Source: Nocardioides lianchengensis
Lineage (GTDB): Bacteria > Actinomycetota > Actinomycetes > Propionibacteriales > Nocardioidaceae
Direction of reading: 5' to 3'
Assembly (NCBI RefSeq): GCF_900101465.1
Contig: NZ_FMZM01000001.1
Coordinates: 186,001-250,000 of the forward strand
Length of the DNA stretch: 64,000 nucleotides
Position numbers and translations under genes: made by a program. Positions 1-8,776 of this stretch are shown piece by piece; within the stretch, counting starts at the first letter, position 1; each line of letters begins with the position of its first letter. The notes beneath the pieces are model-generated. The model searched no databases and was not told where the DNA came from. It saw only the letters and a list, made by a program, of their open reading frames with translations.

Positions 1-445
1 TGGCCTCGGCCAGGCCGTCGCGCAGGTCCTCGACCTGGTTGTACTCGTCGGGGTCCTGGCCGGTCACGTCCGGGTCGAGGGCCAGGTTGGCGATCGCGAC
101 CTGCTGCGTCGGCGACACCTGCAGCTCCCCGGCGGCGGTGAAGACCTCGGGCAGGTCCAGGCCGCTGACGATCTTGCCGGCCTTGGTCTGGTCGTCGGCC
201 GTGAGCGGCTCGCCGTCGGTCCGGTCGAACACGATCGTGGCGCCGGAGTCCTGCTGCTGCGGGAACGCGTCGCTGATCAGGTTGGTGGCCTTGATCGACT
301 CGTAGGAGTCGGGCAGGAAGTCGGCCTGGTCGGTGGTCGACTCGACCTTCGGGGCGAAGGCGACGACCAGGACCGCGAAGACGAGCCACGCGGCGATGAC
401 GTACCAGGGACGACGGGACGCGAGGCGACCGAGAGCACCGAACAT
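1..445 (-). CDS. MMPL family transporter, N-terminal part (runs off the window)
   Basis: The reverse-strand frame is open from an ATG at 445 to the window edge, giving the first 148 residues of a larger protein. It opens with a short basic stretch (ASRRPWYV) and one hydrophobic segment at about residues 14-33 (IAAWLVFAVLVVAF). An extracytoplasmic-type region follows with DFLPDSYESIKA and QQDSGATIVFDR. This layout is typical of the start of MMPL/RND lipid or drug exporters, and a complete relative lies at 52734-54866. TAGGTT sits 7 nt before the ATG, which would suit a leaderless transcript, although GAGGGTC in the same spot could also act as a weak ribosome site. The substrate cannot be told from this fragment. 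Confidence 0.85.
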   Translation of the reverse strand, partial: MFGALGRLASRRPWYVIAAWLVFAVLVVAFAPKVESTTDQADFLPDSYESIKATNLISDAFPQQQDSGATIVFDRTDGEPLTADDQTKAGKIVSGLDLPEVFTAAGELQVSPTQQVAIANLALDPDVTGQDPDEYNQVEDLRDGLAEA

Positions 446-458
446 GACCCTCAACCTA
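446..458 (-). promoter_or_regulatory. Candidate leaderless promoter of the MMPL gene
   Basis: On the reverse strand TAGGTT (458-453) is followed by 7 nt and then the ATG. This is the spacing of actinobacterial leaderless -10 boxes. No clear -35 was seen. Inference only. Confidence 0.4.
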
Positions 459-507
459 GCGACGCCGTACCCCGGGGTGCATGCGACTTAGGTAGCGATG
501 TTCGGGG

Positions 508-1656
508 TCATTCGGAGAAGGCGAACTCGAGGGCCTCCTCGGGGTTCCCGCCGGGGACCGGACCGGCGAGGACCTCGCTGGAGCCGTCCGAGATCCCGTG
601 CCGGGTGAGCTCCCAGCCGGCGCCGTCGAGGCCGGCGGTGCTGACGAGGAGATGGTCGGCGTCGGCCCACGCTGCCCCGGTCACGACGGCCCCGTCCCGG
701 GGCTCGTACCGCAGGACCGTCGACCCCAGACCGAGGTCCAGGACCGTCACTCCGTCGTACACGCCGCCGTCGCCCTCCAATGCGAGCAGATGCTGGCCGT
801 CGGGGGAGAAGCGCAGGCCGGTCGTCTCGCAGGTCCGGGCCTCGAGGGCCCCGGCGGCTACGTCGTACAGGCCGGAGCAGCCGTACTGGGGGTCGCTTTC
901 GTCGGGGTACCGGACCGACCAGAGCGTGCCATCCGGGCTGACGTCCTCCACGCGGAGCGGCTCCGGGAGAGCCAGCGGCTCGGCGCCGTCCAGCGTGATG
1001 TCGTACTGCGTAGTGCTCCCGTCGCCGGCCAGTACTCGGCACCCGCCGGCGGCGCAGTCGGAGCCGAGCACCGCGTCGACCATCCCTACGGCCTCGCCCG
1101 CCATCGGGATCCCGGGGAAGGCCACCGGATCGGTGACGCCGGACTCGAGGACCTGCACGCGTAAGTCGTCACCGACCCAGGCGGCCGCGCGCCCGTCACC
1201 CGTGGTCAGGTCGTTCAGGGCCGTGCGGTAGCGGGTGATGCCCGGTACCCGGTCGTCGACGACGAGGACGGTCCGGCCCGTGGTCGCGACGACCCGGCCG
1301 TCGTCCAGCACCGCAAACTCGGTCACGTCGGGGCCGAACGGCACCGGTCGGACCGACCCGTCCGGCGCCGTGAGGTCGCCGCTGGAGTCGAGCACCGATG
1401 CGCCGCCGCGGAGTGGGGTGGGAGCCGGCTCCGGCGCCGGGTCGACCCCCCGGTCGTCGCCGCCCACGAGAACAGCGGTGGGGACGACGACGGCGAGCAC
1501 GGCAGCCGCCACCCCCACCGCGGCCGCGCGGCGTCGGCGTCGGAGGCCCCGGGCCCGGCCCTGGACGTCGCCGAGGGTGAAGGGCGCGTCGTACAAGGCG
1601 CCGGCCTGCTGGTCGAGGGAGCGGACGAGCCGCTCCTCGAGGGTCTGGTCGTTCAT
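508..1656 (-). CDS. Membrane-anchored predicted propeller protein, putative anti-sigma partner
   Basis: 382 residues. The N-terminal about 40 residues are predicted cytosolic and end in an arginine cluster (GLRRRRRAA). One membrane segment follows at about 42-64, then a proline-rich linker and a long outside domain with repeated short beta-type units (DGRVVATTGRTVLVVDD, SPDGTLWSV, SPDGQHLLAL), as in a beta-propeller. Its ATG overlaps the stop of the upstream sigma factor by 4 bases (ATGA), so the two are translationally coupled. That position is where ECF-type sigma factors usually carry their anti-sigma factor. I see no HxxxCxxC zinc anti-sigma motif in the cytosolic part, so an anti-sigma role is inferred from topology and context only. 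Similar proteins lie at 3305-4459 and 12112-13470. Confidence 0.75.
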   Translation of the reverse strand: MNDQTLEERLVRSLDQQAGALYDAPFTLGDVQGRARGLRRRRRAAAVGVAAAVLAVVVPTAVLVGGDDRGVDPAPEPAPTPLRGGASVLDSSGDLTAPDGSVRPVPFGPDVTEFAVLDDGRVVATTGRTVLVVDDRVPGITRYRTALNDLTTGDGRAAAWVGDDLRVQVLESGVTDPVAFPGIPMAGEAVGMVDAVLGSDCAAGGCRVLAGDGSTTQYDITLDGAEPLALPEPLRVEDVSPDGTLWSVRYPDESDPQYGCSGLYDVAAGALEARTCETTGLRFSPDGQHLLALEGDGGVYDGVTVLDLGLGSTVLRYEPRDGAVVTGAAWADADHLLVSTAGLDGAGWELTRHGISDGSSEVLAGPVPGGNPEEALEFAFSE

Positions 1657-2213
1657 CGCTCCTCCTCCCGGGGGTCGAGTGCGGCGGGGGTGCGCTCACG
1701 CAGGGTGGCGAGCGCCCGGCTGGCCTGGGACTTCACGGTCCCGACGGTGATCCCGAGGACCTCGGCGGTCTCGGCCTCGGTCAGCTGCTCGTAGTAGCGC
1801 AGCACCACCACGGCGCGCGCCTTGCGGGGCAGCGTCTGCACGACCTGCCAGAGCGCGTCGCCGGTGCCCTCGTCGTACGCGTCGACGTGCGGGGCGCCCT
1901 CGGGCACGACCTCGGTCGCGTGCTCGCGGCGCTTCCAGCCTCGCCGCCACACGGAGTTGTTCTCGTTGACCAGGATCCGCCGTACGTAGCCGTCGACGGC
2001 GCCGCGGTCGCGCACCTTGTCCCAGCTCAGGTAGAGCTTGGCCAGCGCGGTCTGCAGGACGTCCTCGGCCTGGTGCCGGTCGCCCGTGAGCAGGTACGCC
2101 GTCCGCAGCAGCGCCGGCTGCCGCGCGGCGAGGTACGCCGTGAACTCCGCGTCCCGGGCCTCCGAGCGGCTCATGCCCCCAGTGTCGGGGCCCGCTCTCT
2201 CGGTGGTCTGCAT
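1653..2213 (-). CDS. SigE-family (ECF-type) RNA polymerase sigma factor
   Basis: 186 residues with the usual two-domain layout. Region 2 contains AYLLTGDRHQAEDVLQTALAKLY and region 4 contains VVVLRYYEQLTEAETAEVLGITVGTVKSQ, the SigE-family helix-turn-helix. The frame extends far upstream, but the ATG at 2213 (MQTTERAG) is preferred. GGGAGAGG lies just before it, and the upstream part has low-complexity coding with no family match. A second ATG at 2174 (MSRSEARD) is possible. It is closely similar to the sigma factor at 4456-4935 (shared RYYEQLTEAETA.VLGI.VGTVKSQASRAL), so the two modules look like a tandem duplication. It lies 56 bp after the lipoprotein gene upstream. Confidence 0.92.
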   Translation of the reverse strand: MQTTERAGPDTGGMSRSEARDAEFTAYLAARQPALLRTAYLLTGDRHQAEDVLQTALAKLYLSWDKVRDRGAVDGYVRRILVNENNSVWRRGWKRREHATEVVPEGAPHVDAYDEGTGDALWQVVQTLPRKARAVVVLRYYEQLTEAETAEVLGITVGTVKSQASRALATLRERTPAALDPREEER

Positions 2214-2269
2214 CTGCCTCTCCCGTCCGTGTCGAGAGGAGGACGCGATCGCCGCGGAAAGGGTTGCAG

Positions 2270-3271
2270 TCAGCCGAGAAGGACGTACCGCGGCCGGTTC
2301 GGGTCGTAAGACGCCGGCGAGGTCGCCCGTTCGACCGACCCGTCGCTCCCGAGCCGGATCACCGCCGTGCGTCCGTGCCGGACCACCACCGCGAGCACGT
2401 GTCGCTCGTCCTCCCAGCCGAGCTGCAGCACCTGGCGGAACGGCAGCCGGAGCGACGCCACCACCGACCCGTCGTCCGCGTCCAGGATCCGGAGCCCGGA
2501 CGAGGGCCGGGCCAGCACCCGGGTTCCGCGCGGGCTGAACGACTCCAGCGAACCGTGGCCGTAGCGCCACAGGAGCTCCCCGTCGAGGGTCACCACCCGG
2601 CCCCGGTCGCCCCGCCAGCCGATCAGGCGTCCGTGCGCGGCGTCGACGTCGGCCACTCCGTCGATCCCGGGGACCCGCTCGGGCGTGTGGACGAAGTCGG
2701 TGATCCACGCGCCACCGGGACGGGGCTGGTTGTAGACGACGCGCGACCCGAGCAGGCCGACGACCGAGGCGAGCCCGGTGACGGGCTGGGAGTCCCGGCC
2801 CGAGCCGTCGGGACGGGCCCGGACGATGTCGGCGTGGACGACCTCGGCCGTCTCCGGGCAGAGGAACTCGGTCCAGGCCGCCCATCGACCGGTGCCGACC
2901 GGCGTGCCGCTCGAGCACCACTCGTCGGTGACCCGCCCGTCACGCAGAGCGGCGAGTCCGACGGTGCCCTCGAACCAGCGCGTGTCGGAGACCAGGAACC
3001 CGCCGTCGTACGGCACCGCGCCCGAGACGCCGTGCCGCGCCCCCAGCGTCGTACGGCGGCCGCGGGCGTCGACGTAGGCGCCGTGGTCGACGTACGCGAC
3101 CCGCGGGGGCGGCCCGGCCGGCAGATCGGCGAGCGCTGACCGCGGTGGTGCCGTCGTCGCAGAGCCCGGCGCGGTGGGGGCGGTCGACGTCGGCGGGAGA
3201 GCGGCTGGGTCCGCCGTCCCGGCGCACCCCGTGGACAGCACGGCAGCGAGCAGCAGGGTGGTGGTTCTCAT
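2270..3271 (-). CDS. Lipoprotein form of the neighbouring propeller protein
   Basis: 333 residues with a lipoprotein signal peptide: a hydrophobic core and the lipobox LSTGC with Cys16. From about residue 55 to the end it aligns with the outside domain of the protein at 3305-4459. Shared features are VA.(V/L)D..YV and PYDGGFLV near the start, and L.WED..H(V/L)L near the end, followed by ERAT....YD..R. It lacks that protein's cytosolic tail and membrane segment and is instead predicted to be lipid-anchored outside the membrane. It starts 33 bp after the stop of the membrane-anchored copy, so all five genes from 4935 down to 508 may form one operon. The function is unknown. It may be a detached sensor or competitor domain. 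Confidence 0.75.
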   Translation of the reverse strand: MRTTTLLLAAVLSTGCAGTADPAALPPTSTAPTAPGSATTAPPRSALADLPAGPPPRVAYVDHGAYVDARGRRTTLGARHGVSGAVPYDGGFLVSDTRWFEGTVGLAALRDGRVTDEWCSSGTPVGTGRWAAWTEFLCPETAEVVHADIVRARPDGSGRDSQPVTGLASVVGLLGSRVVYNQPRPGGAWITDFVHTPERVPGIDGVADVDAAHGRLIGWRGDRGRVVTLDGELLWRYGHGSLESFSPRGTRVLARPSSGLRILDADDGSVVASLRLPFRQVLQLGWEDERHVLAVVVRHGRTAVIRLGSDGSVERATSPASYDPNRPRYVLLG

Positions 3272-3304
3272 GCTCGTTCCACGTCTCGCCCTCCCCAGCG
3301 GTTG

Positions 3305-4459
3305 TCACGGGAACTTGTTCGGCGCCGGCCCGAACCGTCGGGCCCGGTCCTCGTCGTAGGGCGCGGTGTCGGTCGCCCGCTCGAACGTCCCGTCGAGCGT
3401 GCTGCGAAGCATCGCCTCGGTCCGGTCCTGGCTGACGGCGATCAGCAGGTGCTCGTCGTCCTCCCAGGCCAGCTGCCAGACCTGGACGCCCGCGGGCAGC
3501 GCGATCTCGTGCAGCGGCTCACCGGTCCCGCTGTCGAGCGCCGCCAGGACGGTGGGTACGGCTCCGGCCCTCGCCGCGACGACCATCGAGCCGTCGGGGC
3601 TGAACGCCAGGGGGCTCCAGCCCGGCGCGCTCCACATGACCATCCCGGTGCTCCCGTCGACCACGGCGCCGGTCGGCACCATCTGCTCGGGCGTCGGCTC
3701 CCCGGCCAGGCGACCCGCGACGAGACCGAGCCGCTCGTCGACGTCGACGGCGGTGCCCAGCACATCGAGGTGCGTGGGGGAGTCGCCCGGGGTGACGATC
3801 GCCGGTGGTCCCTCGTTGAGCGAGTTGACGACCACCCCGTCGCCCAGGAAGCCGACCGGTCCGGCGTCCACGATCGGCAGCGGTGCGGTCCGCTCGCCAC
3901 CGTCGCCGCCGGTCGGACCCACGTGGAGGATCGGGTCCGAGCGGTCGCAGCCGCTGGTCGTGTACGCCGTGCGCAGGCCGTCGTCGCTCACCGCGAACCC
4001 GCCGCCGGCGTAGCAGCGGCGCGACACCTCGCGCAGCCGCCCGTCGAGCAGCGTGATGCGCCTGTCACCGAAGGAGGTGACCAGGAAGCCCCCGTCGTAC
4101 GGCGTCGCCCGGGTGACCTGGTCGAGGGGCAGGGTGGTGCGGGTGCCGTCGGCGGCGACGTAGTCGCTGCCGTCCAGCCACGCGACGCCCGGCAGGTCGC
4201 CGAGCGGGACGTCCCCGAGCCGGACGTCCGGCGTCGGCGGCGTCGGGTCGGGGGCGCTGTCGGGCCGGTTCCCGGCGGTCAGGACGAATGGCGTCGCCAG
4301 CACGGCGACGACGACCGCGGCCACCGCTGCCGTCGTGGCCCGGCGACGGCGCCGGATCCGCCGGGCGGTCGAGACGACGTCGGCCAGCGGGGTGCGCGGG
4401 TGGTCGGTGTGGTCGACCCGGGCGCGCAGCGCGTCGCCGAGCAGGTCCTCGGTGCTCAT
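3305..4459 (-). CDS. Membrane-anchored predicted propeller protein, putative anti-sigma partner
   Basis: 384 residues. The start is the ATG at 4459 (MSTEDLLGD), which overlaps the stop of the upstream sigma gene by 4 bases (ATGA). A short cytosolic region ends in RRIRRRRRA, then comes a membrane segment at about 40-61 and an outside domain with repeated beta-type units (PYDGGFLVTS, SPDGSMVVAA, LAWEDDEHLL). The gene order and topology fit an anti-sigma factor or sigma-linked sensor, but no known zinc anti-sigma motif is visible. The outside domain is clearly related to the lipoprotein encoded immediately downstream. Confidence 0.75.
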   Translation of the reverse strand: MSTEDLLGDALRARVDHTDHPRTPLADVVSTARRIRRRRRATTAAVAAVVVAVLATPFVLTAGNRPDSAPDPTPPTPDVRLGDVPLGDLPGVAWLDGSDYVAADGTRTTLPLDQVTRATPYDGGFLVTSFGDRRITLLDGRLREVSRRCYAGGGFAVSDDGLRTAYTTSGCDRSDPILHVGPTGGDGGERTAPLPIVDAGPVGFLGDGVVVNSLNEGPPAIVTPGDSPTHLDVLGTAVDVDERLGLVAGRLAGEPTPEQMVPTGAVVDGSTGMVMWSAPGWSPLAFSPDGSMVVAARAGAVPTVLAALDSGTGEPLHEIALPAGVQVWQLAWEDDEHLLIAVSQDRTEAMLRSTLDGTFERATDTAPYDEDRARRFGPAPNKFP

Positions 4460-4935
4460 GCCAGCTCCTCGGGGAGGTGGGTCCGCAGCGAGGCGAGGGC
4501 CCGGCTCGCCTGCGACTTGACGGTGCCCACGGAGATGCCGAGCACGTCCGCGGTCTCGGCCTCGGTCAGCTGCTCGTAGTAGCGCAGCACGATCACGGCC
4601 CGCTGCCGCGGCGGCAGGGTGGCCACGAACCGCCAGACCGCCTCGCGGCGGCCGTCGTACTCCTCGGCGGCGGAGCCGCTGTCCGGGATCTCCTCGGTCA
4701 GGACCTCGCGCCGGCGCCACGGTCGGCGCCACGCGGAGCGGTGCTCGTTGACGAGGATCCGGCGTGCGTAGGCGTCGACGTTGTCGCGGTCGGCCAGTCG
4801 GTCCCAGGCCAGGTAGAGCTTGGCGAGCGAGGTCTGGACGAGGTCCTGCGCGGTGTGCACGTCGCCGGTCAGCAGGTGCGCGAGCCGCTGCAGGGTGGGC
4901 TCGCGGGCGACCAGCCAGGACTCGAAGTCCGTCAC
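4456..4935 (-). CDS. SigE-family (ECF-type) RNA polymerase sigma factor
   Basis: 159 residues. Region 2 is HLLTGDVHTAQDLVQTSLAK and region 4 is VIVLRYYEQLTEAETADVLG followed by ISVGTVKSQ. The GTG at 4935 (VTDFESW) was chosen because GAGGAG lies 7-12 nt upstream and family members begin about there. An in-frame ATG at 5001 would add 22 residues with no family resemblance. This is the first gene of a likely five-gene reverse-strand unit (sigma, propeller, lipoprotein, sigma, propeller). The divergent mscR gene starts about 100 bp away. Confidence 0.92.
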   Translation of the reverse strand: MTDFESWLVAREPTLQRLAHLLTGDVHTAQDLVQTSLAKLYLAWDRLADRDNVDAYARRILVNEHRSAWRRPWRRREVLTEEIPDSGSAAEEYDGRREAVWRFVATLPPRQRAVIVLRYYEQLTEAETADVLGISVGTVKSQASRALASLRTHLPEELA

Positions 4936-5033
4936 TGATCCGCTCCTCGTCCCCGTCTGCTGCACACCCCCTACACGAGGACGGCCCGCATACGGTTGCA
5001 TGAGTCCGTCAGGTTCCGAGGAGAGGGAGCAGC

Positions 5034-6134
5034 ATGCAGCAGGTCAAGGCCGTCGTCGCGAAGGCCAAGGGGGCACCCGTCGAGGTGGTCACCATCAACG
5101 TTCCCGACCCGGGCCCGGGCGAGGCGGTCGTGCAGGTCCAGGCCTGCGGGGTCTGCCACACCGACCTCCACTACCGCGAGGGCGGGATCAACGACGAGTT
5201 CCCGTTCCTGCTCGGCCACGAGGCCGCGGGGATCGTCGAGGCGGTCGGCGCGGACGTGACCGGCGTGGCCCCGGGCGACTTCGTGATCCTCAACTGGCGC
5301 GCGGTCTGCGGCGAGTGCCGCGCCTGCAAGCGCGGCGACCTGCAGTACTGCTTCAACACCCACAACGCGACCCAGAAGATGACCCTCGAGGACGGGACCG
5401 AGCTCTCCCCGGCCCTCGGCATCGGCGCGTTCGCCGAGAAGACCCTGGTCGCCGCCGGGCAGTGCACCAAGGTCGACCCGTCGGCCCGCCCGGCCGCGGT
5501 CGGCCTGCTCGGCTGCGGCGTGATGGCCGGCATCGGCGCGGCCATCAACACGGGCGCCGTCACGCGGGGCAAGAGCGTCGCGGTCATCGGCTGCGGCGGC
5601 GTCGGCGTGGCCGCGATCGCCGGCTCCGCGCTGGCCGGCGCGAGCCCGATCATCGCCGTCGACATCGACCCCAAGAAGCTCGAGAAGGCGAAGGAGATGG
5701 GCGCGACGCACACGGTCGACTCGTCCCAGGTCGACCCGGTCGAGGAGATCAAGCGGATCGCCGCCGAGACGTACGACGGCGCCGACGGCGCCGACGTGGT
5801 CATCGAGGCCGTCGGGCGCCCGGAGACCTGGAAGCAGGCGTTCTACGCCCGCGACCTGGCCGGCACCGTGGTCCTGGTCGGCGTCCCGACCCCGGACATG
5901 AAGGTCCCCGACCTGCCCCTGATCGACGTGTTCGGCCGCGGCGGAGCCCTGAAGTCCAGCTGGTACGGCGACTGCCTGCCGACCCGCGACTTCCCGATGC
6001 TGGTCGACCTCTACCAGCAGGGCCGGCTCGACCTGGACGCGTTCGTGACCGAGGAGATCGGCATCGACGACATCGAGGCCGCCTTCGACAAGATGCACCA
6101 CGGCGACGTGCTGCGATCGGTCGTCATCCTGTGA
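5034..6134 (+). CDS. mscR: S-(hydroxymethyl)mycothiol dehydrogenase
   Basis: 366 residues, a zinc-dependent medium-chain alcohol dehydrogenase that oxidises the formaldehyde-mycothiol adduct, and also reduces S-nitrosomycothiol in characterised relatives. Active-site zinc residues include Cys38/Cys41 (CGVCHTD) and His62-Glu63 (GHE). The structural zinc cysteines are Cys92, Cys95, Cys98 and Cys106. The NAD fold GCGGVG is at 186-191. The order dehydrogenase then metallo-beta-lactamase protein matches mycobacterial adhE2/mscR with its neighbour, which separates it from ordinary alcohol dehydrogenases. GGAGAGGGAG lies just before the ATG. It shows that the organism makes mycothiol. Confidence 0.93.
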   Translation: MQQVKAVVAKAKGAPVEVVTINVPDPGPGEAVVQVQACGVCHTDLHYREGGINDEFPFLLGHEAAGIVEAVGADVTGVAPGDFVILNWRAVCGECRACKRGDLQYCFNTHNATQKMTLEDGTELSPALGIGAFAEKTLVAAGQCTKVDPSARPAAVGLLGCGVMAGIGAAINTGAVTRGKSVAVIGCGGVGVAAIAGSALAGASPIIAVDIDPKKLEKAKEMGATHTVDSSQVDPVEEIKRIAAETYDGADGADVVIEAVGRPETWKQAFYARDLAGTVVLVGVPTPDMKVPDLPLIDVFGRGGALKSSWYGDCLPTRDFPMLVDLYQQGRLDLDAFVTEEIGIDDIEAAFDKMHHGDVLRSVVIL

Positions 6135-6742
6135 CCGCCCGGGTGGACCACGCGGTGGTCAGCGGGACCTTCAGCCTCGACGGCGAGACCTTCGACGTCG
6201 ACAACAACATCTGGGTCGTCGGCGACGACGCGGAGTGCGTGGTCATCGACGCCCCCCACGACGTGGACGCGATCATGGCCGTGGTCGGCGACCGCGCCGT
6301 ACGCGCGATCCTGCTGACCCACGCCCACGACGACCACTCGCGGAAGGCGCCGGAGCTGCGCGAGCGGATCGTCGCGCCGATCATGCTGCACCCCGATGAC
6401 AAGCCGCTGTGGGAGCTCACGCACCCCGACCACCTCTGGGACGTCGACCTCGGCGACGGCTTCGAGATCATGGTCGGCGGCACCCTGCTCCGGGCGCTGC
6501 ACACCCCCGGCCACGCCCCGGGCGCGGTCTGCTTCCACGCCCCCTCGCTGGGTGCCGTGTTCACCGGAGACACGCTCTTCCAGGGCGGGCCGGGCGCCAC
6601 CGGGCGCAGCTTCAGCGACCGCCCGACCATCGAGGCCTCGATCCGCGCGAAGCTCTTCGCGCTCCCGGACGAGACGGTCGTGCACACCGGCCACGGCGAC
6701 GACACCACCATCGGTGCCGAGAAGGCCGCGCTCGGCGCCTGA
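6131..6742 (+). CDS. MBL-fold metallo-hydrolase coupled to mscR
   Basis: 203 residues. The GTG start overlaps the mscR stop by 4 bases (GTGA). The metallo-beta-lactamase zinc motif is THAHDDH at 63-69, with further ligands in HTPGH, TGDTLF and HTGHGDD. The fold is that of glyoxalase II-like thioester hydrolases. Coupling to mscR suggests it handles the mycothiol product of formaldehyde oxidation, for example by hydrolysing S-formylmycothiol. That role is inferred from context and from the conserved pairing in actinobacteria. Confidence 0.9.
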   Translation: MTARVDHAVVSGTFSLDGETFDVDNNIWVVGDDAECVVIDAPHDVDAIMAVVGDRAVRAILLTHAHDDHSRKAPELRERIVAPIMLHPDDKPLWELTHPDHLWDVDLGDGFEIMVGGTLLRALHTPGHAPGAVCFHAPSLGAVFTGDTLFQGGPGATGRSFSDRPTIEASIRAKLFALPDETVVHTGHGDDTTIGAEKAALGA

Positions 6743-6750
6743 CGCCAGAC

Positions 6751-6782
6751 GTCCCGGGCCGGCAGGACCTCCGGCCCGGGAC
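6751..6782 (+). terminator. Hairpin after the mscR operon
   Basis: Perfect 12-bp arms (GTCCCGGGCCGG at 6751-6762, CCGGCCCGGGAC at 6771-6782) with an 8-nt loop, 8 nt after the MBL stop codon. There is no U-tract, as is usual in very GC-rich actinobacteria. Confidence 0.7.
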
Positions 6783-6883
6783 CCGGTCACCTTCGCCTCT
6801 GCCGACACGCCGACGGCCGACGACAACCTGGACTCATCAGCACGGGACACCAGGTCCCGGGCAGGAGATCCAGGAGGGTCACC

Positions 6884-7513
6884 ATGCGCGCCGCATTCGA
6901 CAGACTCATCTCGTGGACGGGGGTGCTCCTGGCAGCGGTGCTGCTGATCGCGGGCGGCCTCCTCACCTGGGCCAACACCTTCATCGGGGACCAGGTCGAG
7001 CAGCAGTTCTCGGCCCAGGACATCGTGATGCCCGAGGGCGACGCGCTGACCTCCCTGCCCGACGCCGACCGTGAGGCCCTCGAGGAGTACGCCGGCAGCC
7101 CGCTCGACACCGGTGCCGAGGCCAAGGCCTTCGCGGATCACTACATCCAGGCCCACATGAACGCGCAGGGTGCCGCCCTCAACGACGGTGAGGCCGTCAC
7201 CTACGAGGAGGCCAGCGCCAAGGGCCGCGAGCTGTCGGCCGCCGTCGCCGACAACCCGGCCGCCACCCAGGCGCAGATCGACGAGGCGGACGCCTGGATG
7301 GGCCTGCGCGAGTCGCTCTTCATGGGCAACACCCTCCGTGGTCTCCTCCTCTACGGCTACGCGTTCGCCACCATCGGCACCATCGCCGGGATCGCGGCGA
7401 TCGTCTCCTTCGTCGGCGCGGGCTTCCTGCTCCTGCTCGGCGCGGTCGGGCTGGTCCACGCCCGCCGGACCGCCACCCGGACGGCAGGCGCGCCCGTCCC
7501 GCAGATGGCCTGA
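6884..7513 (+). CDS. Uncharacterised membrane protein with two end anchors
   Basis: 209 residues. A membrane helix lies at about 10-32 (WTGVLLAAVLLIAGGLLTWA). A polar, acidic region of about 110 residues rich in Asp, Glu and Ala follows (VMPEGDALTSLPDADREALEEYAG). One or two helices occupy about 145-195 (LLYGYAFATIGTIAGIAAIV and VGAGFLLLLGAVGLVHARR). This gives a central extracytoplasmic domain held by both ends. A strong AGGAGGGT ribosome site precedes the ATG. It stands alone between a terminator and a convergent gene. I do not recognise the family. Confidence 0.8.
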   Translation: MRAAFDRLISWTGVLLAAVLLIAGGLLTWANTFIGDQVEQQFSAQDIVMPEGDALTSLPDADREALEEYAGSPLDTGAEAKAFADHYIQAHMNAQGAALNDGEAVTYEEASAKGRELSAAVADNPAATQAQIDEADAWMGLRESLFMGNTLRGLLLYGYAFATIGTIAGIAAIVSFVGAGFLLLLGAVGLVHARRTATRTAGAPVPQMA

Positions 7514-7530
7514 GCCCCAGGTCGTCGTAC

Positions 7531-7576
7531 CGGCCCTGCTGGGTCGGCCCTCAGAAGGGTCGGACCAGCAGGGCCG
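7531..7576. terminator. Convergent terminator hairpin
   Basis: Perfect 12-bp arms CGGCCCTGCTGG (7531-7542) and CCAGCAGGGCCG (7565-7576) lie between two converging genes. The right arm sits inside the last codons of the methyltransferase gene. Confidence 0.6.
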
Positions 7577-8720
7577 TTCCCTGTCCGGCGACCCGGGTCA
7601 GCACGATCGTGGCCTCGTCGTCACCGCGCAGGTCGAGCCGCTTGCGCAGCTGCTCGGGGACGACGTCCACACCCCGCTTCTTGATCGTCAGCCGCCCGAT
7701 GCCGCGCTCGCGCAGGGCGGCCCGCAGCTGCTTCTCGCGGTAGGGCAGCTCGGTCAGCACCTCGTAGCCGCGGGCGAACGGGGTCGCGAACGACTGCTCC
7801 GAGGTCACGTAGGCGATGTGCTCGTCGACCAGCCCGCCGCCCACCCCGGACGCGACCGCGGTGACCAGCCCGGCCCGGATGACCGCGCCGTCGGGCTCGT
7901 AGAGGTACCGCCCGACCGGGACCACGCCGACCGCGCCGGGCCCCGGGTCGTCCTCGTCGGTGATGGTGGCCAGGCCGCCGTCGCCGATCACCGTCGCCCG
8001 GCGCGCGGTCGTGGCCAGGCTGCCGGACCAGAGCGCGGCCTCCTTGACCTCACCGTGGTCGCTGACCCACTCCGCCTCGACGCCAGCGGGCACCAGCCCG
8101 TGCGGGATGCCCGGCGCGACCTTCACGCAGGAGTCCCGGCGCAGCAGCCGCTCGACGAAGGGCCACGGCGGCGTCCAGTCGTCCACGTCGAACGACCGTC
8201 CCCGTCCGGTACGGCGGGCCGGGTCCGCGAACGCCACGTCGAACGGCGCCGGGTCGACCGTGGTCGCGTCGGCGACCATCACCGCGCCGGGCAGGCCGAG
8301 CGCCTCCAGGTTGGCGCGGGCGACCTCCACCCGGACCGGGTCCAGGTCGACGCCGGCGCAGGTGATGCCGGCCCGGGCCGCGGCCATCAGGTCGCCCCCG
8401 ATCCCGCAGCCCAGGTCGACCAGCGTCGTCGTACGGAACGCCTCGAGACGCGCGGCGCGGTGCTCGGCCACCGGCACCCGGGTCGCCTGCTCGAGGCCGT
8501 CGGGGGTGAAGTAGAGCCGCGGTGCCAGGTCGCCGAACTTGGGGACCGCGCGCAGCCGCAGCGTGGCCTGGGTCAGCGCGGCCGCCACCTGCTCGGCGGA
8601 GGCGTCGCGGCGCAGGGCGGACTGGGCGCGCAGGGGGTCGTCGCCGGCGACCTCGGTGGCCCGGGCCAGCAGCTGCTGGCCGGGCTCGGTGAGCAGCCAG
8701 CGGAAGGCGTCGAGGTCCAC
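7551..8720 (-). CDS. SAM-dependent methyltransferase with C-terminal THUMP-like domain
   Basis: 389 residues. An N-terminal helical region with RLYFTPDGLEQATR precedes a class I methyltransferase core with motif I VDLGCGIGGDL and an acidic SAM contact in GVDLDPVR. DVAFADPARR is motif IV-like. The last 80 residues (LTIKKRGVDVVPEQLRKRL) match the THUMP-like domain found at the end of such proteins, which suggests an RNA substrate. The GTG at 8720 is used; only CAGGA upstream resembles a ribosome site. Its place next to groES is common in actinobacteria. The target nucleotide is unknown. Confidence 0.82.
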   Translation of the reverse strand: MDLDAFRWLLTEPGQQLLARATEVAGDDPLRAQSALRRDASAEQVAAALTQATLRLRAVPKFGDLAPRLYFTPDGLEQATRVPVAEHRAARLEAFRTTTLVDLGCGIGGDLMAAARAGITCAGVDLDPVRVEVARANLEALGLPGAVMVADATTVDPAPFDVAFADPARRTGRGRSFDVDDWTPPWPFVERLLRRDSCVKVAPGIPHGLVPAGVEAEWVSDHGEVKEAALWSGSLATTARRATVIGDGGLATITDEDDPGPGAVGVVPVGRYLYEPDGAVIRAGLVTAVASGVGGGLVDEHIAYVTSEQSFATPFARGYEVLTELPYREKQLRAALRERGIGRLTIKKRGVDVVPEQLRKRLDLRGDDEATIVLTRVAGQGTALLVRPF

Positions 8721-8776
8721 GTGGTGATCCTGTCAGGCCCGGTTTCAGGGAGCGCGGTCGGCGGAACCTTCTCGTC

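Noticed and set aside
4936-5001. Longer start (ATG at 5001) for the sigma factor
   Set aside because: The extra residues do not resemble the family and the GTG at 4935 has a good ribosome site.
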